Of a stretch of 64,000 nucleotides of DNA, positions 14,673-22,167 are shown in pieces; positions within the stretch are counted from its first letter, which is position 1; each line of letters begins with the position of its first letter. The stretch is from assembly GCF_025499425.1 (NCBI RefSeq), contig NZ_JAIMCB010000002.1, positions 1 to 64,000 of the forward strand, written 5' to 3'. Source of the stretch: Acidiferrimicrobium sp. IK. Its GTDB lineage: Bacteria > Actinomycetota > Acidimicrobiia > Acidimicrobiales > Palsa-688. The notes under the pieces were generated by a model, which was not told where the DNA came from, made no database searches, and was given only the letters and a program-made list of their open reading frames with translations. The position numbers and the translations under genes are program-made.

Positions 14673-16226
14673 ATGATCGGAGGCGAGGCGCTGCTGCGCA
14701 CGCTGGTCGCCAGCGGCGTCGACACCTGCTTTATGAACCCCGGCACGTCGGAGATGCACTTCGTGGCCGCCCTCGACGCGGTCCCGGAGATGCGGGGGGT
14801 TCTGGCCCTCTTCGAGGGCGTCGCCACCGGCGCCGCCGACGGTTACGCCCGGATGACCGGCCGGCCCGCCGCGGTGCTGCTCCACCTCGGACCGGGGCTC
14901 GGCAACGGCGTGGCCAACCTGCACAACGCCAGGCGGGCGTGGTCGCCCGTCGTCGCCGTGGTCGGCGACCACGCCACCTATCACAAGCCCTTCGACGCCC
15001 AGCTCGAATCCGACATCGAGACGGTGGCCCGCAACGTGTCCCCCGCGATCATCAGGGTCGCATCCTCCGCCTCGGTGGGCGTGGACGCGGCGGCCGCGGT
15101 GGCGGCCTCCACCGGTCCGCCCGGGCGGGTCGCCACCTTGATCCTGCCCGCCGACCTGTCCTGGTCCGATGGCGCGACGGTCGGCGCGCCGGTGGCTCCC
15201 GCCCGACCCCCTGCCACCGAGGGGGCGGCCGTGGCGACCGCGGCCCGGGCGCTGCGCTCCGGGGAGCGTGCGGCCATCGTGGTCGGCAGCAGCGCCTGCC
15301 GCTCCGAGGAGTTGCGGCTGGCCGCGTCGATCGCCGCCTCTACCGGCGCGCCGATCATCTGCGAGACGTTCCCCGCCCGCCTGCAGCGCGGCGCCGGCCT
15401 GCCGGCGGTGCCGCGGCTGGCGTACCTCGGCGAGATGGCGGCCGCCCAGCTCCAAGGTGTGCGCCACCTCATCCTGGTCGGGGCCAAGGCACCGGTGAGC
15501 TTCTTCGCCTACCCCGGCAAGCCGAGCCGGCTCGCCCCCGAGGACTGCGAGCTGCACCAGCTGTCGGCGCCCGGCGTCCCGTCCCTGGCGGCCCTCGACG
15601 CCCTTGCCGGCGAGCTGGCGGTCGCTGCGTGGAAGCCGGGCCCCGACGCCCCCCGCCCGGCAATCCCCTCCGGCGAGCTCACCCTCCAAGCGGTCAGCGC
15701 CGCGATCGGCGCGCTGCTGCCGGAAGGGGCGATCGTCTCCGACGAGTCCAACACCTCCGGCCTCGGTCTGGGCGAGGCGACGGCCGGAGCGCCCCCCCAC
15801 GACTGGCTGACCCTGACCGGAGGGGCCATCGGCCAAGGGCTGCCCGCCGCGTGCGGCGCGGCGACGGCCTGCCCGGACCGCAAGGTGGTGGCCCTGCAGG
15901 CCGACGGCAGCGCCCTCTACACCTTCCAGGCGCTGTGGACCATGGCCCGCGAAAGCCTCGACGTGGTGGTGGTGCTCTACAACAACCGGTCGTATGCGAT
16001 CTTGAACATGGAGCTTCAGCGCACCGGCGCGGCCACCGGCGGCACCCGGGCCAAGCGGATGCTGGACCTGTCGGACCCCGACGTGGACTTCGTGGCGCTG
16101 GCGTCGGGGCTCGGCGTGCCGGCGCAGCGGGCGACCACCGCCGACGACTTCGCGGCCGCCCTGGGCCGGGCTTTGGCCGCTCCCGGCCCGGCGCTGATCG
16201 AGGTCGTCGTCCCGACCCTCTACTAG
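14673..16226 (+). CDS. ThDP-dependent enzyme, IlvX-like (acetolactate synthase family)
   Basis: A 517-residue thiamine-diphosphate enzyme closely resembling mycobacterial Rv3509c (IlvX). The N-terminal Pyr domain has the conserved glutamate in LFEGVATGAADGYARMTGRPA, the middle domain spans about 185-320, and the C-terminal PP domain has LTLTGGAIGQGLPAACGAA and QADGSALYTFQALWTM...YNNRSY, the GDG(S)-N ThDP/Mg motif. The family name is acetolactate synthase, but IlvX proteins lack demonstrated acetolactate synthesis as far as I recall; a decarboxylase/lyase reaction on an unknown 2-oxo acid is possible. The start has a strong Shine-Dalgarno sequence (GGGAGGTAGAGG). An IS630 remnant abuts the stop codon. 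Confidence 0.85.
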   Translation: MIGGEALLRTLVASGVDTCFMNPGTSEMHFVAALDAVPEMRGVLALFEGVATGAADGYARMTGRPAAVLLHLGPGLGNGVANLHNARRAWSPVVAVVGDHATYHKPFDAQLESDIETVARNVSPAIIRVASSASVGVDAAAAVAASTGPPGRVATLILPADLSWSDGATVGAPVAPARPPATEGAAVATAARALRSGERAAIVVGSSACRSEELRLAASIAASTGAPIICETFPARLQRGAGLPAVPRLAYLGEMAAAQLQGVRHLILVGAKAPVSFFAYPGKPSRLAPEDCELHQLSAPGVPSLAALDALAGELAVAAWKPGPDAPRPAIPSGELTLQAVSAAIGALLPEGAIVSDESNTSGLGLGEATAGAPPHDWLTLTGGAIGQGLPAACGAATACPDRKVVALQADGSALYTFQALWTMARESLDVVVVLYNNRSYAILNMELQRTGAATGGTRAKRMLDLSDPDVDFVALASGLGVPAQRATTADDFAAALGRALAAPGPALIEVVVPTLY

Positions 16227-16228
16227 AC

Positions 16229-16730
16229 GCAGAGCCCCTGCTAGCATCCTCCGCCGTTAATCCGTTGCAATAGTCGTCCAAGTTCTTCGAGGATCTGGTC
16301 GGCGGTCTTGGTCCAGATGAACGGCTTGGGGTTGTCGTTCCATGCTGCAATCCAGGCACGGATGTGGATGTCGAGTCCGTCGGGGACCGTGGCGTCGATC
16401 TTGGCCAGGAACTTCTTGAACTCGATCGGGCGGTGCCGGCGGTGCAGCGAGGAGATGACCGACCCGTCGGAGGTGTTGAACGCCGCGAACAGGCTGGTCG
16501 TGCCGTGCCGTAGGTAGTCATGCGTGCGTTTCTCGGGCATGTACGGCATCATCGGGAACGCCGGCTGCGAGCGGGCCAGCGCCTGCATGTGACTTCTCGT
16601 CCCCGCAATAGACGGCGCCGTCAGGAGGGTTGAGGTAAAGCCCAACGACGTCGTACACCTTGTCCACAAACAACGGATGGTTTGACAGCTTGAACCCGTC
16701 GGTCCGGTGCGGTTGACCAGCGCCTTCGTC
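16229..16730 (-). mobile_element. IS630-family remnant, decayed transposase (copy 1)
   Basis: A minus-strand fragment clearly homologous to the IS630 element at 25767-26943: it shares blocks such as RSQPAFPMMPY, THDY-RHGTTSL-AAFNT, RRHRPIEFKKFLAKI and WIAAWNDNPKPFIWTKTADQIL. It lacks the N-terminal ~130 residues, has small indels and a frameshift near 16590, and has lost about 200 bp holding the second catalytic Asp and the Glu (DGLDIH joins directly to RAWIAAW). The inner end near 16229-16245 keeps a diverged terminal repeat. It is in inverted orientation to copy 2. The 146 bp from 16731 to 16876 shows no gene I can support. Confidence 0.85.
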
Positions 16731-16876
16731 GGGTCCTGAGCCCGAGGGTGGTGCGCTGGCCCTGAACCCCCGCCACCATTTGCAGGAGCTACGTGCCCCA
16801 CCCCGGGCGCAGTGTTGGGTTCGCCGGCTCCCTCGCCTGGGGCATCTGCAGATCTGTCGGTCCAACGGATAAGCGA

Positions 16877-17644
16877 TTAGCCGCCGACCGCCGCCTGCGA
16901 CGATGCGAGGTCGGCGCGCAACGCGGCCATCACTGGCATCTGGTCGAAGCCGACGGTGATCATCCGGAAGCCCTGCTTCGCTCGTACGGCGGCGAGGGCG
17001 GGGCTGGCATGCACACCGGGAACGACGCCGTTCCGATCGCAGGAGTCGACGACGGTCGCCAGTGCGTCGAGGAAGTCCGCGTCGTCATGATCGGCGAGCG
17101 GGGGGAGACCCATCGTCAGTGACAGGTCGGACGGCCCGACGTACACGGCGTCGATGCCGGGGACGGCGAGGATCTCGTCGATCCGCTCGACGGCCTCGAC
17201 AGTCTCGATCATCGGGATGCACGCAACCTGCTCGTTCGCAGTTCCGAGGTACTGGACGCCGTGTCGGGTTATCGCCGTGACCGGTCCGAAGCTGCGGCTA
17301 CCCGCGGGGGCATACCGGCATGCGGCCACTGCGCGCTCGGCGTCCTGCGCATCGTTGACCATCGGAATGATGACTCCCAGTGCTCCGGCGTCGAGCACGC
17401 GGCCGATGATGCCGGGCTCGTTCCACGGCACGCGCACGACCGGTGCCGCCGCCGAGCGTCCGAGTGCCTGCAGCATGGCGACGGCGTCGGTGTAGGACGC
17501 CAGGCCGTGTTGCATGTCGATGCAGACGTAGTCGTATCCGGCGTCTCCCGCGGCCTCGGCGAGCACTGGCTCGCGCAGGAACATCCACGCGCCGAGGACG
17601 GTGGCGTCGTCTTGCCAGCTCTGAGGGAGAGGAATGGCCGTCAT
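16877..17644 (-). CDS. hpaI: HpcH/HpaI-family aldolase
   Basis: A 255-residue class II (metal-dependent) pyruvate aldolase of the HpaI/HpcH family, which cleaves 4-hydroxy-2-oxo acids to pyruvate and an aldehyde at the end of meta-cleavage pathways. Seen: CIDMQHGLASY with the catalytic histidine, VVRVPWNEPGIIGRVLDAGALGVIIPMV, metal ligands Glu in PMIETVEAVERID and Asp in VGPSDLSLTMG. The ATG at 17644 is supported by a TACGGT -10 box 6 nt upstream. Its promoter is overlapped by a KstR2-type palindrome shared with the divergent aldehyde dehydrogenase. The exact substrate (4-hydroxy-2-oxoheptanedioate or another) is inferred from neighbours. Confidence 0.88.
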   Translation of the reverse strand: MTAIPLPQSWQDDATVLGAWMFLREPVLAEAAGDAGYDYVCIDMQHGLASYTDAVAMLQALGRSAAAPVVRVPWNEPGIIGRVLDAGALGVIIPMVNDAQDAERAVAACRYAPAGSRSFGPVTAITRHGVQYLGTANEQVACIPMIETVEAVERIDEILAVPGIDAVYVGPSDLSLTMGLPPLADHDDADFLDALATVVDSCDRNGVVPGVHASPALAAVRAKQGFRMITVGFDQMPVMAALRADLASSQAAVGG

Positions 17645-17650
17645 GGCCCC

Positions 17651-17679
17651 ACCGTAGACCCGCTGAGACTGTAAACCAA
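17651..17679 (-). promoter_or_regulatory. Leftward promoter of the hpaI-like gene
   Basis: On the minus strand TTGGTT (17679-17674) and TACGGT (17656-17651) are separated by 17 bp. The -10 box ends 6 nt before the ATG, so the transcript is probably leaderless. The operator at 17675-17688 covers the -35 element. Confidence 0.5.
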
Positions 17680-17690
17680 GCACTTGCTTG
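17675..17690. promoter_or_regulatory. KstR2-type TetR operator 1
   Basis: ACCAAGCACTTGCT fits the KstR2 consensus AnCAAGnnCTTGnT as I recall it; with flanks it forms CAAGCA-N2-TGCTTG. It sits between the divergent hpaI-like and aldehyde dehydrogenase genes on both -35 elements. The likely ligand is the KstR2-like TetR at 19224. Confidence 0.7.
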
Positions 17691-17712
17691 TGTCGCCTGG
17701 ATTCCGTACGCT
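17684..17712 (+). promoter_or_regulatory. Rightward promoter of the aldehyde dehydrogenase gene
   Basis: TTGCTT (17684-17689) and TACGCT (17707-17712) are separated by 17 bp. The operator overlaps the -35 element. Confidence 0.5.
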
Positions 17713-17739
17713 CGTCGGAGGCCACGACAGGGGGATCTG

Positions 17740-19206
17740 ATGAGCGACGGACGGCGTACGACCATCGACGGGGTGAGCGTCCCATGCGATCACCTGATCG
17801 ACGGGGAGCGCGTCGGAGGCGGCGAGCTCTATGCGGTGCGCTCGCCGGTGGACGGTTCACACCTCGGCGACATCCCAGACGGCAACGCCGCCGTCGTCGA
17901 CTCGGCGGTCGCCGCCGCACGTCGCGCCTTCCCGGAGTGGGCGGCACTGGGCCCCGACGGACGGGGTGACATCCTCGACCGGTTCGCCCAGGCCATCCTC
18001 GACCGGGCCCAGGACTTGGTGATGGTCGACACTGCGGACAACGGTTCGGTGCGCGCCGCCATGCTGCACGTGGGGACCGGGCGCAGCGCGCATAACGTCA
18101 AGTTCTTCGCCGACCTGGCCCGTACGCTGGAGCACCCGCCGATCGAGGGACCGGTCGCCGACAACTCGGTGCGCTACGACCCGTCCGGCGTGGCCGCCCT
18201 GATCGTGCCGTGGAACGCGCCCCTCATGCTCGGGACGTGGAAGATCGGGCCGGCGCTCGCCGCGGGCTGCGCGGTCGTGGTCAAGCCGCCGGAGTGGGCG
18301 CCATTCAGCTTGTCCCTGCTGGGTGAGATCGCCACCGAGGCCGGCTTGCCACCCGGCGTTCTGAACATCGTGCACGGCGTCGGCGAGCGCACCGGTGCGG
18401 CGCTCGTTTCGCATCCCGACGTGGACCGCATCAGCTTCACCGGGTCCCCCGACACGGCACGAGCGATCGCGATGGCGGCGGCCCGCAACCTCACGCCGTT
18501 GAGTTTCGAGTTGGGGGGGAAGTCGCCGTTCATCGTGTTCGACGACGCCGACCTCGAGCTGGCGGTGCGGACCGCGGCAGCGCAGTTCATGAACGCTGGC
18601 CAGGTGTGCCTCGCCGGGACGCGCCTGCTCGTGCAGGACACGATCGCCGACCGCTTCACGGACGCGTTGCGTGACGCGACGTCCAAGCTCGTCGTCGGTG
18701 ATCCTCGCGTCGAGGGCACCAACATCGGCCCGCTGATCCACCCGGAGCACTTCGAACGGGTGGCGGGCTTCGTCGAACGCGCCCTGGCCAGTGGAGCGAA
18801 GCCGTTGGTCGGTGGGAAGCCATCGGCGCTGGGCGGGAGCTGGTTCGAGCCGACGATCCTCACCGGAGTCGAGCAGTCATCGGAGATCGTGCAGCAGGAG
18901 GTATTCGGACCGGTCCTCACGTTGCAGACCTTCAGCACCGAGGACGAGGTGATCGAGCTGGCAAACGGCACCGAGTACGGCCTCGCCGCCACGCTCTTCA
19001 CCGGCGACGAAGCGCGGGCCGAGCGAGTGGCGGCGCAGATCGTCGCCGGCACCGTATGGATCAACTGCTTCTACGTCCGCGATCTCGCGGCGCCGTTCGG
19101 GGGCAGCCGCAGGTCGGGGGTCGGGCGCGAAGGCGGCATCTGGAGCTTCGACTTCTTCTGCGATGTGAAGAACGTCGCGGTGCGCCGGAGCTCGTTCACT
19201 TCATAG
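17740..19206 (+). CDS. hpaE: Aldehyde dehydrogenase, HpaE-like
   Basis: A 488-residue NAD(P)-dependent aldehyde dehydrogenase, the same length as E. coli HpaE (5-carboxymethyl-2-hydroxymuconate semialdehyde dehydrogenase). Motifs: VPWNAPLMLGTWKIGPALAAGC, FTGSPDTAR, general base in LSFELGGKSPFIVFDD, catalytic cysteine in FMNAGQVCLAGTRLL, and EVFGPVLTLQTF. In this island it would oxidise the ring-cleavage semialdehyde. The ATG at 17740 is chosen from family length; the frame is open upstream to 17443. The TetR gene follows 17 bp after its stop, so the regulator is probably in the same operon. Confidence 0.88.
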   Translation: MSDGRRTTIDGVSVPCDHLIDGERVGGGELYAVRSPVDGSHLGDIPDGNAAVVDSAVAAARRAFPEWAALGPDGRGDILDRFAQAILDRAQDLVMVDTADNGSVRAAMLHVGTGRSAHNVKFFADLARTLEHPPIEGPVADNSVRYDPSGVAALIVPWNAPLMLGTWKIGPALAAGCAVVVKPPEWAPFSLSLLGEIATEAGLPPGVLNIVHGVGERTGAALVSHPDVDRISFTGSPDTARAIAMAAARNLTPLSFELGGKSPFIVFDDADLELAVRTAAAQFMNAGQVCLAGTRLLVQDTIADRFTDALRDATSKLVVGDPRVEGTNIGPLIHPEHFERVAGFVERALASGAKPLVGGKPSALGGSWFEPTILTGVEQSSEIVQQEVFGPVLTLQTFSTEDEVIELANGTEYGLAATLFTGDEARAERVAAQIVAGTVWINCFYVRDLAAPFGGSRRSGVGREGGIWSFDFFCDVKNVAVRRSSFTS

Positions 19207-19223
19207 GTACCATCGACATCACG

Positions 19224-19841
19224 ATGGCGAAGCCGACGACCACGAGGGCGGGGACCCGTCCCGCAGACTCGGCCCGCCGGCGCGAGATCCTCGACGCTGC
19301 AACCGAGGTGTTCGCCGAGAAGGGCGTGGTGGCGGCGACGGTGCGCGACATCGGCGCGCGCGCCGGGATCCTCTCGGGCAGCCTGTACCACCACTTCGCC
19401 TCGAAGGAGGAGATGGTGGCCGAGATCCTCGTCCCCGTCCTGCGGTCGCAGGTCGAGGCGTTCGACGCCATCGCTGCCGAGACCAGCGCTCCCGAGCAGA
19501 TCCTGCGCCGGCTCATCGGCGCGGCCGTCGCGCAGACCGCGGCGGACCCGCACGCCGCGCGCATCATCCGCAACGACACACGTCACTTTGGGGAGATGCA
19601 AGGACTCGACGAAGTGGTCCGCCAGCAGCGGGCGGTCACCTCACGGTGGACCTCCGCAGTCAAGCAGGGCATCGCCCGCGGCCGGTTCCGGTCAGACGTC
19701 GACCCTTCGATCGTGACGAAGTCCATCGGCGACGTGGTGCTCGGCGCGTACCGGTTCATGCGGCCCATGGGTCGCATGCCAGCAAACCAGGTGGCCGAGC
19801 AGCTGGCCAGACTCATCCTCGACGGCCTCGAAGTCCGCTGA
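19224..19841 (+). CDS. KstR2-like TetR-family repressor
   Basis: A 205-residue TetR regulator whose DNA-binding domain closely matches KstR2 (Rv3557c): ATVRDIGARAGILSGSLYHHFASKEEMV at about residues 36-63. The ligand domain contains RWTSAVKQGIARGRFRSDVD as in KstR2-type proteins. KstR2 represses genes for later steps of cholesterol ring degradation and responds to a CoA thioester; here the targets are most likely the two palindromes at 17675 and 21574 that match the KstR2 consensus. The gene follows the HpaE-like gene by 17 bp and so would be autoregulated. The inducer is unknown; a CoA thioester is plausible by family. Confidence 0.88.
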   Translation: MAKPTTTRAGTRPADSARRREILDAATEVFAEKGVVAATVRDIGARAGILSGSLYHHFASKEEMVAEILVPVLRSQVEAFDAIAAETSAPEQILRRLIGAAVAQTAADPHAARIIRNDTRHFGEMQGLDEVVRQQRAVTSRWTSAVKQGIARGRFRSDVDPSIVTKSIGDVVLGAYRFMRPMGRMPANQVAEQLARLILDGLEVR

Positions 19842-19851
19842 AGAACCCCGC

Positions 19852-20646
19852 TCAAGCGGTGGCGAAGGTGACGTCGCCGAGTGTGTCGAACAGAGCGGTG
19901 AACGTGTCGCCGCCCGCGAATGGGATCGCCTTCAGGAACGAACCCGAGAGGATGACGTTCCCCGCCTCCACCGGCACCCCGAACTCACCGAGCTTGTTGG
20001 CGAGCCACACGACGGCGTTCACCGGGTTCCCCATAACCGCGGCGGCGACGCCGCTCTCCTCGACCACGCCGTTCTTGTAGAGCGCAGCCCCCTCGCGGCG
20101 CAGGTCGAGGTCGGTCAGCCGCATCGGACGACCGCCCAGCACCACGAGCCCACACGACGCAGCGTCGGCGACGCTGTCGACGAGCAGGTTCGTGCCGTAG
20201 CCGTGGTAGCGGGTGTCGACGATCTCGATCGCCGGCAGGATGAAGTCGGTGGCGCGGATCACATCGGCGGCGTTGTTGTGGGTACCGGTCAGGGGGGTGC
20301 CGAGCACGAACGCGATCTCGACCTCGACCAGCGGTCGGTTCAGTCGTGCCATGTCGACGGTCGAACCCTCGAGCACGAACCAGTCGTCGAACATCGACCC
20401 GTAGTCCGGCTCGTCCGTCCCGACGAGCTGCTGCATGGGCTTGGAGGTGAGGCCGATCTTGTGGCCCTTGATCGTCCGGTCGCGGGCCACCTTGAGCTCG
20501 GTGACGGCCATTGAGATGCGATAGGCGTCCTCGACGTCAGCCTCCGGGTACGTCGTCGAGACGGCGTCGATCGGGGAGCGCTCGAGCTCTGCGTCGAGGA
20601 GCGCCTGGGCGGCCGCAGCGCACTCCTGGTCGGTGAGGGCGCTCAC
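19852..20646 (-). CDS. hpaH: 2-oxo-hept-3-ene-1,7-dioate / 2-oxopent-4-enoate hydratase, HpaH-like
   Basis: A 264-residue member of the MhpD/HpaH hydratase branch of the fumarylacetoacetase superfamily, which adds water to 2-hydroxydienoates before aldol cleavage. Seen: RTIKGHKIGLTSKPMQQLVGTDEPDYG, metal-binding NRPLVEVEIAFVLG (E-x-E) and NPVNAVVWLANKLGEFGV. The GTG at 20646 overlaps the stop of the upstream HpaG-like gene (GTGA), so translation is coupled. It is convergent with the TetR gene, 10 bp away. HpaH rather than MhpD is preferred because of the other Hpa-like neighbours. Confidence 0.85.
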   Translation of the reverse strand: MSALTDQECAAAAQALLDAELERSPIDAVSTTYPEADVEDAYRISMAVTELKVARDRTIKGHKIGLTSKPMQQLVGTDEPDYGSMFDDWFVLEGSTVDMARLNRPLVEVEIAFVLGTPLTGTHNNAADVIRATDFILPAIEIVDTRYHGYGTNLLVDSVADAASCGLVVLGGRPMRLTDLDLRREGAALYKNGVVEESGVAAAVMGNPVNAVVWLANKLGEFGVPVEAGNVILSGSFLKAIPFAGGDTFTALFDTLGDVTFATA

Positions 20647-21518
20647 TGCGCTGCCGCCTGCTCGGCGTCGCGGGCCGCCCACCAGTCGCCGCCGAGGGCG
20701 ACGCGGCGGATGGCGTCGGTGTCCATCGGCTGGTGGCCCAGCGTGTGCGACGGTGCCGGTCGTTCAGCGACGGTGTTCGTGAGTCGCCCGATGCCGGTGA
20801 CCTCCACCTCCACCACGTCGCCCAGCTCCATGGGCCTCGAGTTGGCCGGTGTTCCCGTGAGCACGATGTCGCCCGGCAGCAGGGTGATGTGCCGGCAGAG
20901 GTCGGCGAGTTGGTAGTCGATTCCGAACGTCATGTTGGACACCGGATCCTCCTGCACCACCTGACCGTTGAGGTAGGTGCGCAGCGTCTCCTGCCGGATG
21001 TCGACCCCGCGCACGATGCCGGGCCCGACCGGGCAGTAGCCGTCTTGTCCCTTCACCCGTGTCATACCTCCCTGGTCGGTCTCCCGGAAGTCGTGCAGGC
21101 CGACGTCGTTCGCCGGTGCGAAGCCGGCGAGGTGGTCCCACACGTCGTCGGGCGCCACGTTCTTCATCGGCCGGCCCACGATCGCCGCGACCTCGCCCTC
21201 GAAGTTGATGTACTGGCAGTCGGCCGGGCGGTACAGGAGGCCCCGGTGGCTGTTCATCGTTGTCGGCGGTTTCTGGAAGTACGTCGGCGTCGTCAGCTCA
21301 GGCGCCCGGAACTCGACCCGGCGGGAGTCGAAGTTCAGGTGGATGCACAGGATCTTGGTCGGATCGCACGGTGGCAGGTACGTCGCCGTCGCCTCACCGA
21401 TCCGTCGACCGTCGGCAAGGACCAGCTCGGTGCCGTCCTCGGACGGCATCACCCACTGGGGGGTCCCACCCTCGATGATGCGACGAACTTCACGCCGCGG
21501 CCCCTCAAGCACGGTCAT
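20643..21518 (-). CDS. hpaG: Fumarylacetoacetate hydrolase-family protein, HpaG-like
   Basis: A 291-residue FAH-fold protein. Metal ligands are visible in INFEGEVAAIVGRPM (E-x-E) and FAPANDVGLHDF, followed by KGQDGYCPVGPGIV, MTFGIDYQLADLCRHITLLPGDIVLTGTPAN and VEVEVTGIGRLTNTV. HpaG-type enzymes decarboxylate 5-oxopent-3-ene-1,2,5-tricarboxylate and isomerise the product, upstream of the hydratase. The ATG at 21518 is preferred because a GGGGG Shine-Dalgarno sequence is properly spaced; the ATG at 21524 is almost fused to it. First gene of a two-gene leftward operon controlled by operator 2. Plain acylpyruvase activity is an alternative. Confidence 0.85.
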   Translation of the reverse strand: MTVLEGPRREVRRIIEGGTPQWVMPSEDGTELVLADGRRIGEATATYLPPCDPTKILCIHLNFDSRRVEFRAPELTTPTYFQKPPTTMNSHRGLLYRPADCQYINFEGEVAAIVGRPMKNVAPDDVWDHLAGFAPANDVGLHDFRETDQGGMTRVKGQDGYCPVGPGIVRGVDIRQETLRTYLNGQVVQEDPVSNMTFGIDYQLADLCRHITLLPGDIVLTGTPANSRPMELGDVVEVEVTGIGRLTNTVAERPAPSHTLGHQPMDTDAIRRVALGGDWWAARDAEQAAAQ

Positions 21519-21547
21519 GTCCATCCCCCTGTGTCTGCATGGATTGA

Positions 21548-21576
21548 ACCCTACGTCGCGACTCGATCTTGCACAA
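21548..21576 (-). promoter_or_regulatory. Leftward promoter of the hpaG-hpaH operon
   Basis: Minus-strand TTGTGC (21576-21571) and TAGGGT (21553-21548) are 17 bp apart; operator 2 overlaps the -35 element. Confidence 0.5.
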
Positions 21577-21597
21577 GCAAGTGCTTGGTTGTATGGT
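21569..21597 (+). promoter_or_regulatory. Rightward promoter of the dioxygenase-hpaBC operon
   Basis: TTGCAC (21569-21574) and TATGGT (21592-21597) are 17 bp apart. The operator fills the spacer between them. Confidence 0.55.
21574..21589. promoter_or_regulatory. KstR2-type TetR operator 2
   Basis: AGCAAGTGCTTGGT (21576-21589) fits AnCAAGnnCTTGnT, and CAAGCAAGTGCTTG (21574-21587) is the reverse complement of the extended palindrome of operator 1. It lies between the hpaG-like and dioxygenase genes and overlaps both promoters. Confidence 0.72.
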
Positions 21598-21624
21598 CAG
21601 GACAGCTGCGACCAGGGGGAAGCA

Positions 21625-22167
21625 ATGACCAGCCCACAGGGGCCGAAGATCGGCCATCTCGTCTTGACCGTTCGTGACATCGAGGCGTCGCACGCCTTTT
21701 ACGGGGGGGTGCTCGGCTTCGAGCAGTGCGGGCAGTTCAAGAGTGAGATGTTCCCGGACATCGACATGCGCTTTTACCGCGGTTCGGCGAGTCGGCACCA
21801 CGACTTCGCGCTGGTGCAGTCACCGGATCCGGCGACGCAGCCACCGGTGGAGCCGTTCGACATGTTCGGAAACCGCGTCGGTGTGAACCACATCGCCATC
21901 TCGTATCCGTCGCGCGAGGCGTGGCTGGCCAAGCTCGAGGAGATCAAGGACCAGCAGGTCCCGGTCTACCTCCGGGGCAACCACGGGATGACCCACAGCT
22001 GTTACCTGCAGGACCCCGACGGCCATGGCGTCGAGGTCCTCTACGACCTACCGCAGCACGTGTGGGAGGGCGACGTCGACGCCGCCCTCAGCCACTTCGA
22101 GTTCGTTCCCGACGAGCACTTCCTCGAGGACGACACCAACTACAAGATCTTCGGGAGGCAGTCATGA
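21625..22167 (+). CDS. VOC-family extradiol dioxygenase-like protein
   Basis: A 180-residue protein of the vicinal-oxygen-chelate fold with two beta-alpha-beta modules. Likely metal ligands are His in IGHLVLTVRDIEASHAFYG, His in VGVNHIAISYPSREAW and Glu in DPDGHGVEVLYDLPQHVW, as in type I extradiol dioxygenases. It is the best ring-cleavage candidate of the island; a glyoxalase-like role cannot be excluded because the one-domain size is below the usual ~290-300 residues. The ATG has a GGGGGAAG Shine-Dalgarno sequence, and the stop overlaps the hpaB-like start (ATGA). First gene of a rightward operon of five genes. Confidence 0.82.
   Translation: MTSPQGPKIGHLVLTVRDIEASHAFYGGVLGFEQCGQFKSEMFPDIDMRFYRGSASRHHDFALVQSPDPATQPPVEPFDMFGNRVGVNHIAISYPSREAWLAKLEEIKDQQVPVYLRGNHGMTHSCYLQDPDGHGVEVLYDLPQHVWEGDVDAALSHFEFVPDEHFLEDDTNYKIFGRQS

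Noticed and set aside
14673..16226. Calling the ThDP enzyme a true biosynthetic acetolactate synthase (IlvB)
   Set aside because: It resembles IlvX (about 515 residues) and lacks an adjacent small subunit or other ilv genes.
14364..16247. A 627-codon minus-strand frame opposite the IlvX-like gene
   Set aside because: Low-complexity Gly/Arg-rich shadow without motifs; the plus strand encodes a clear ThDP enzyme.
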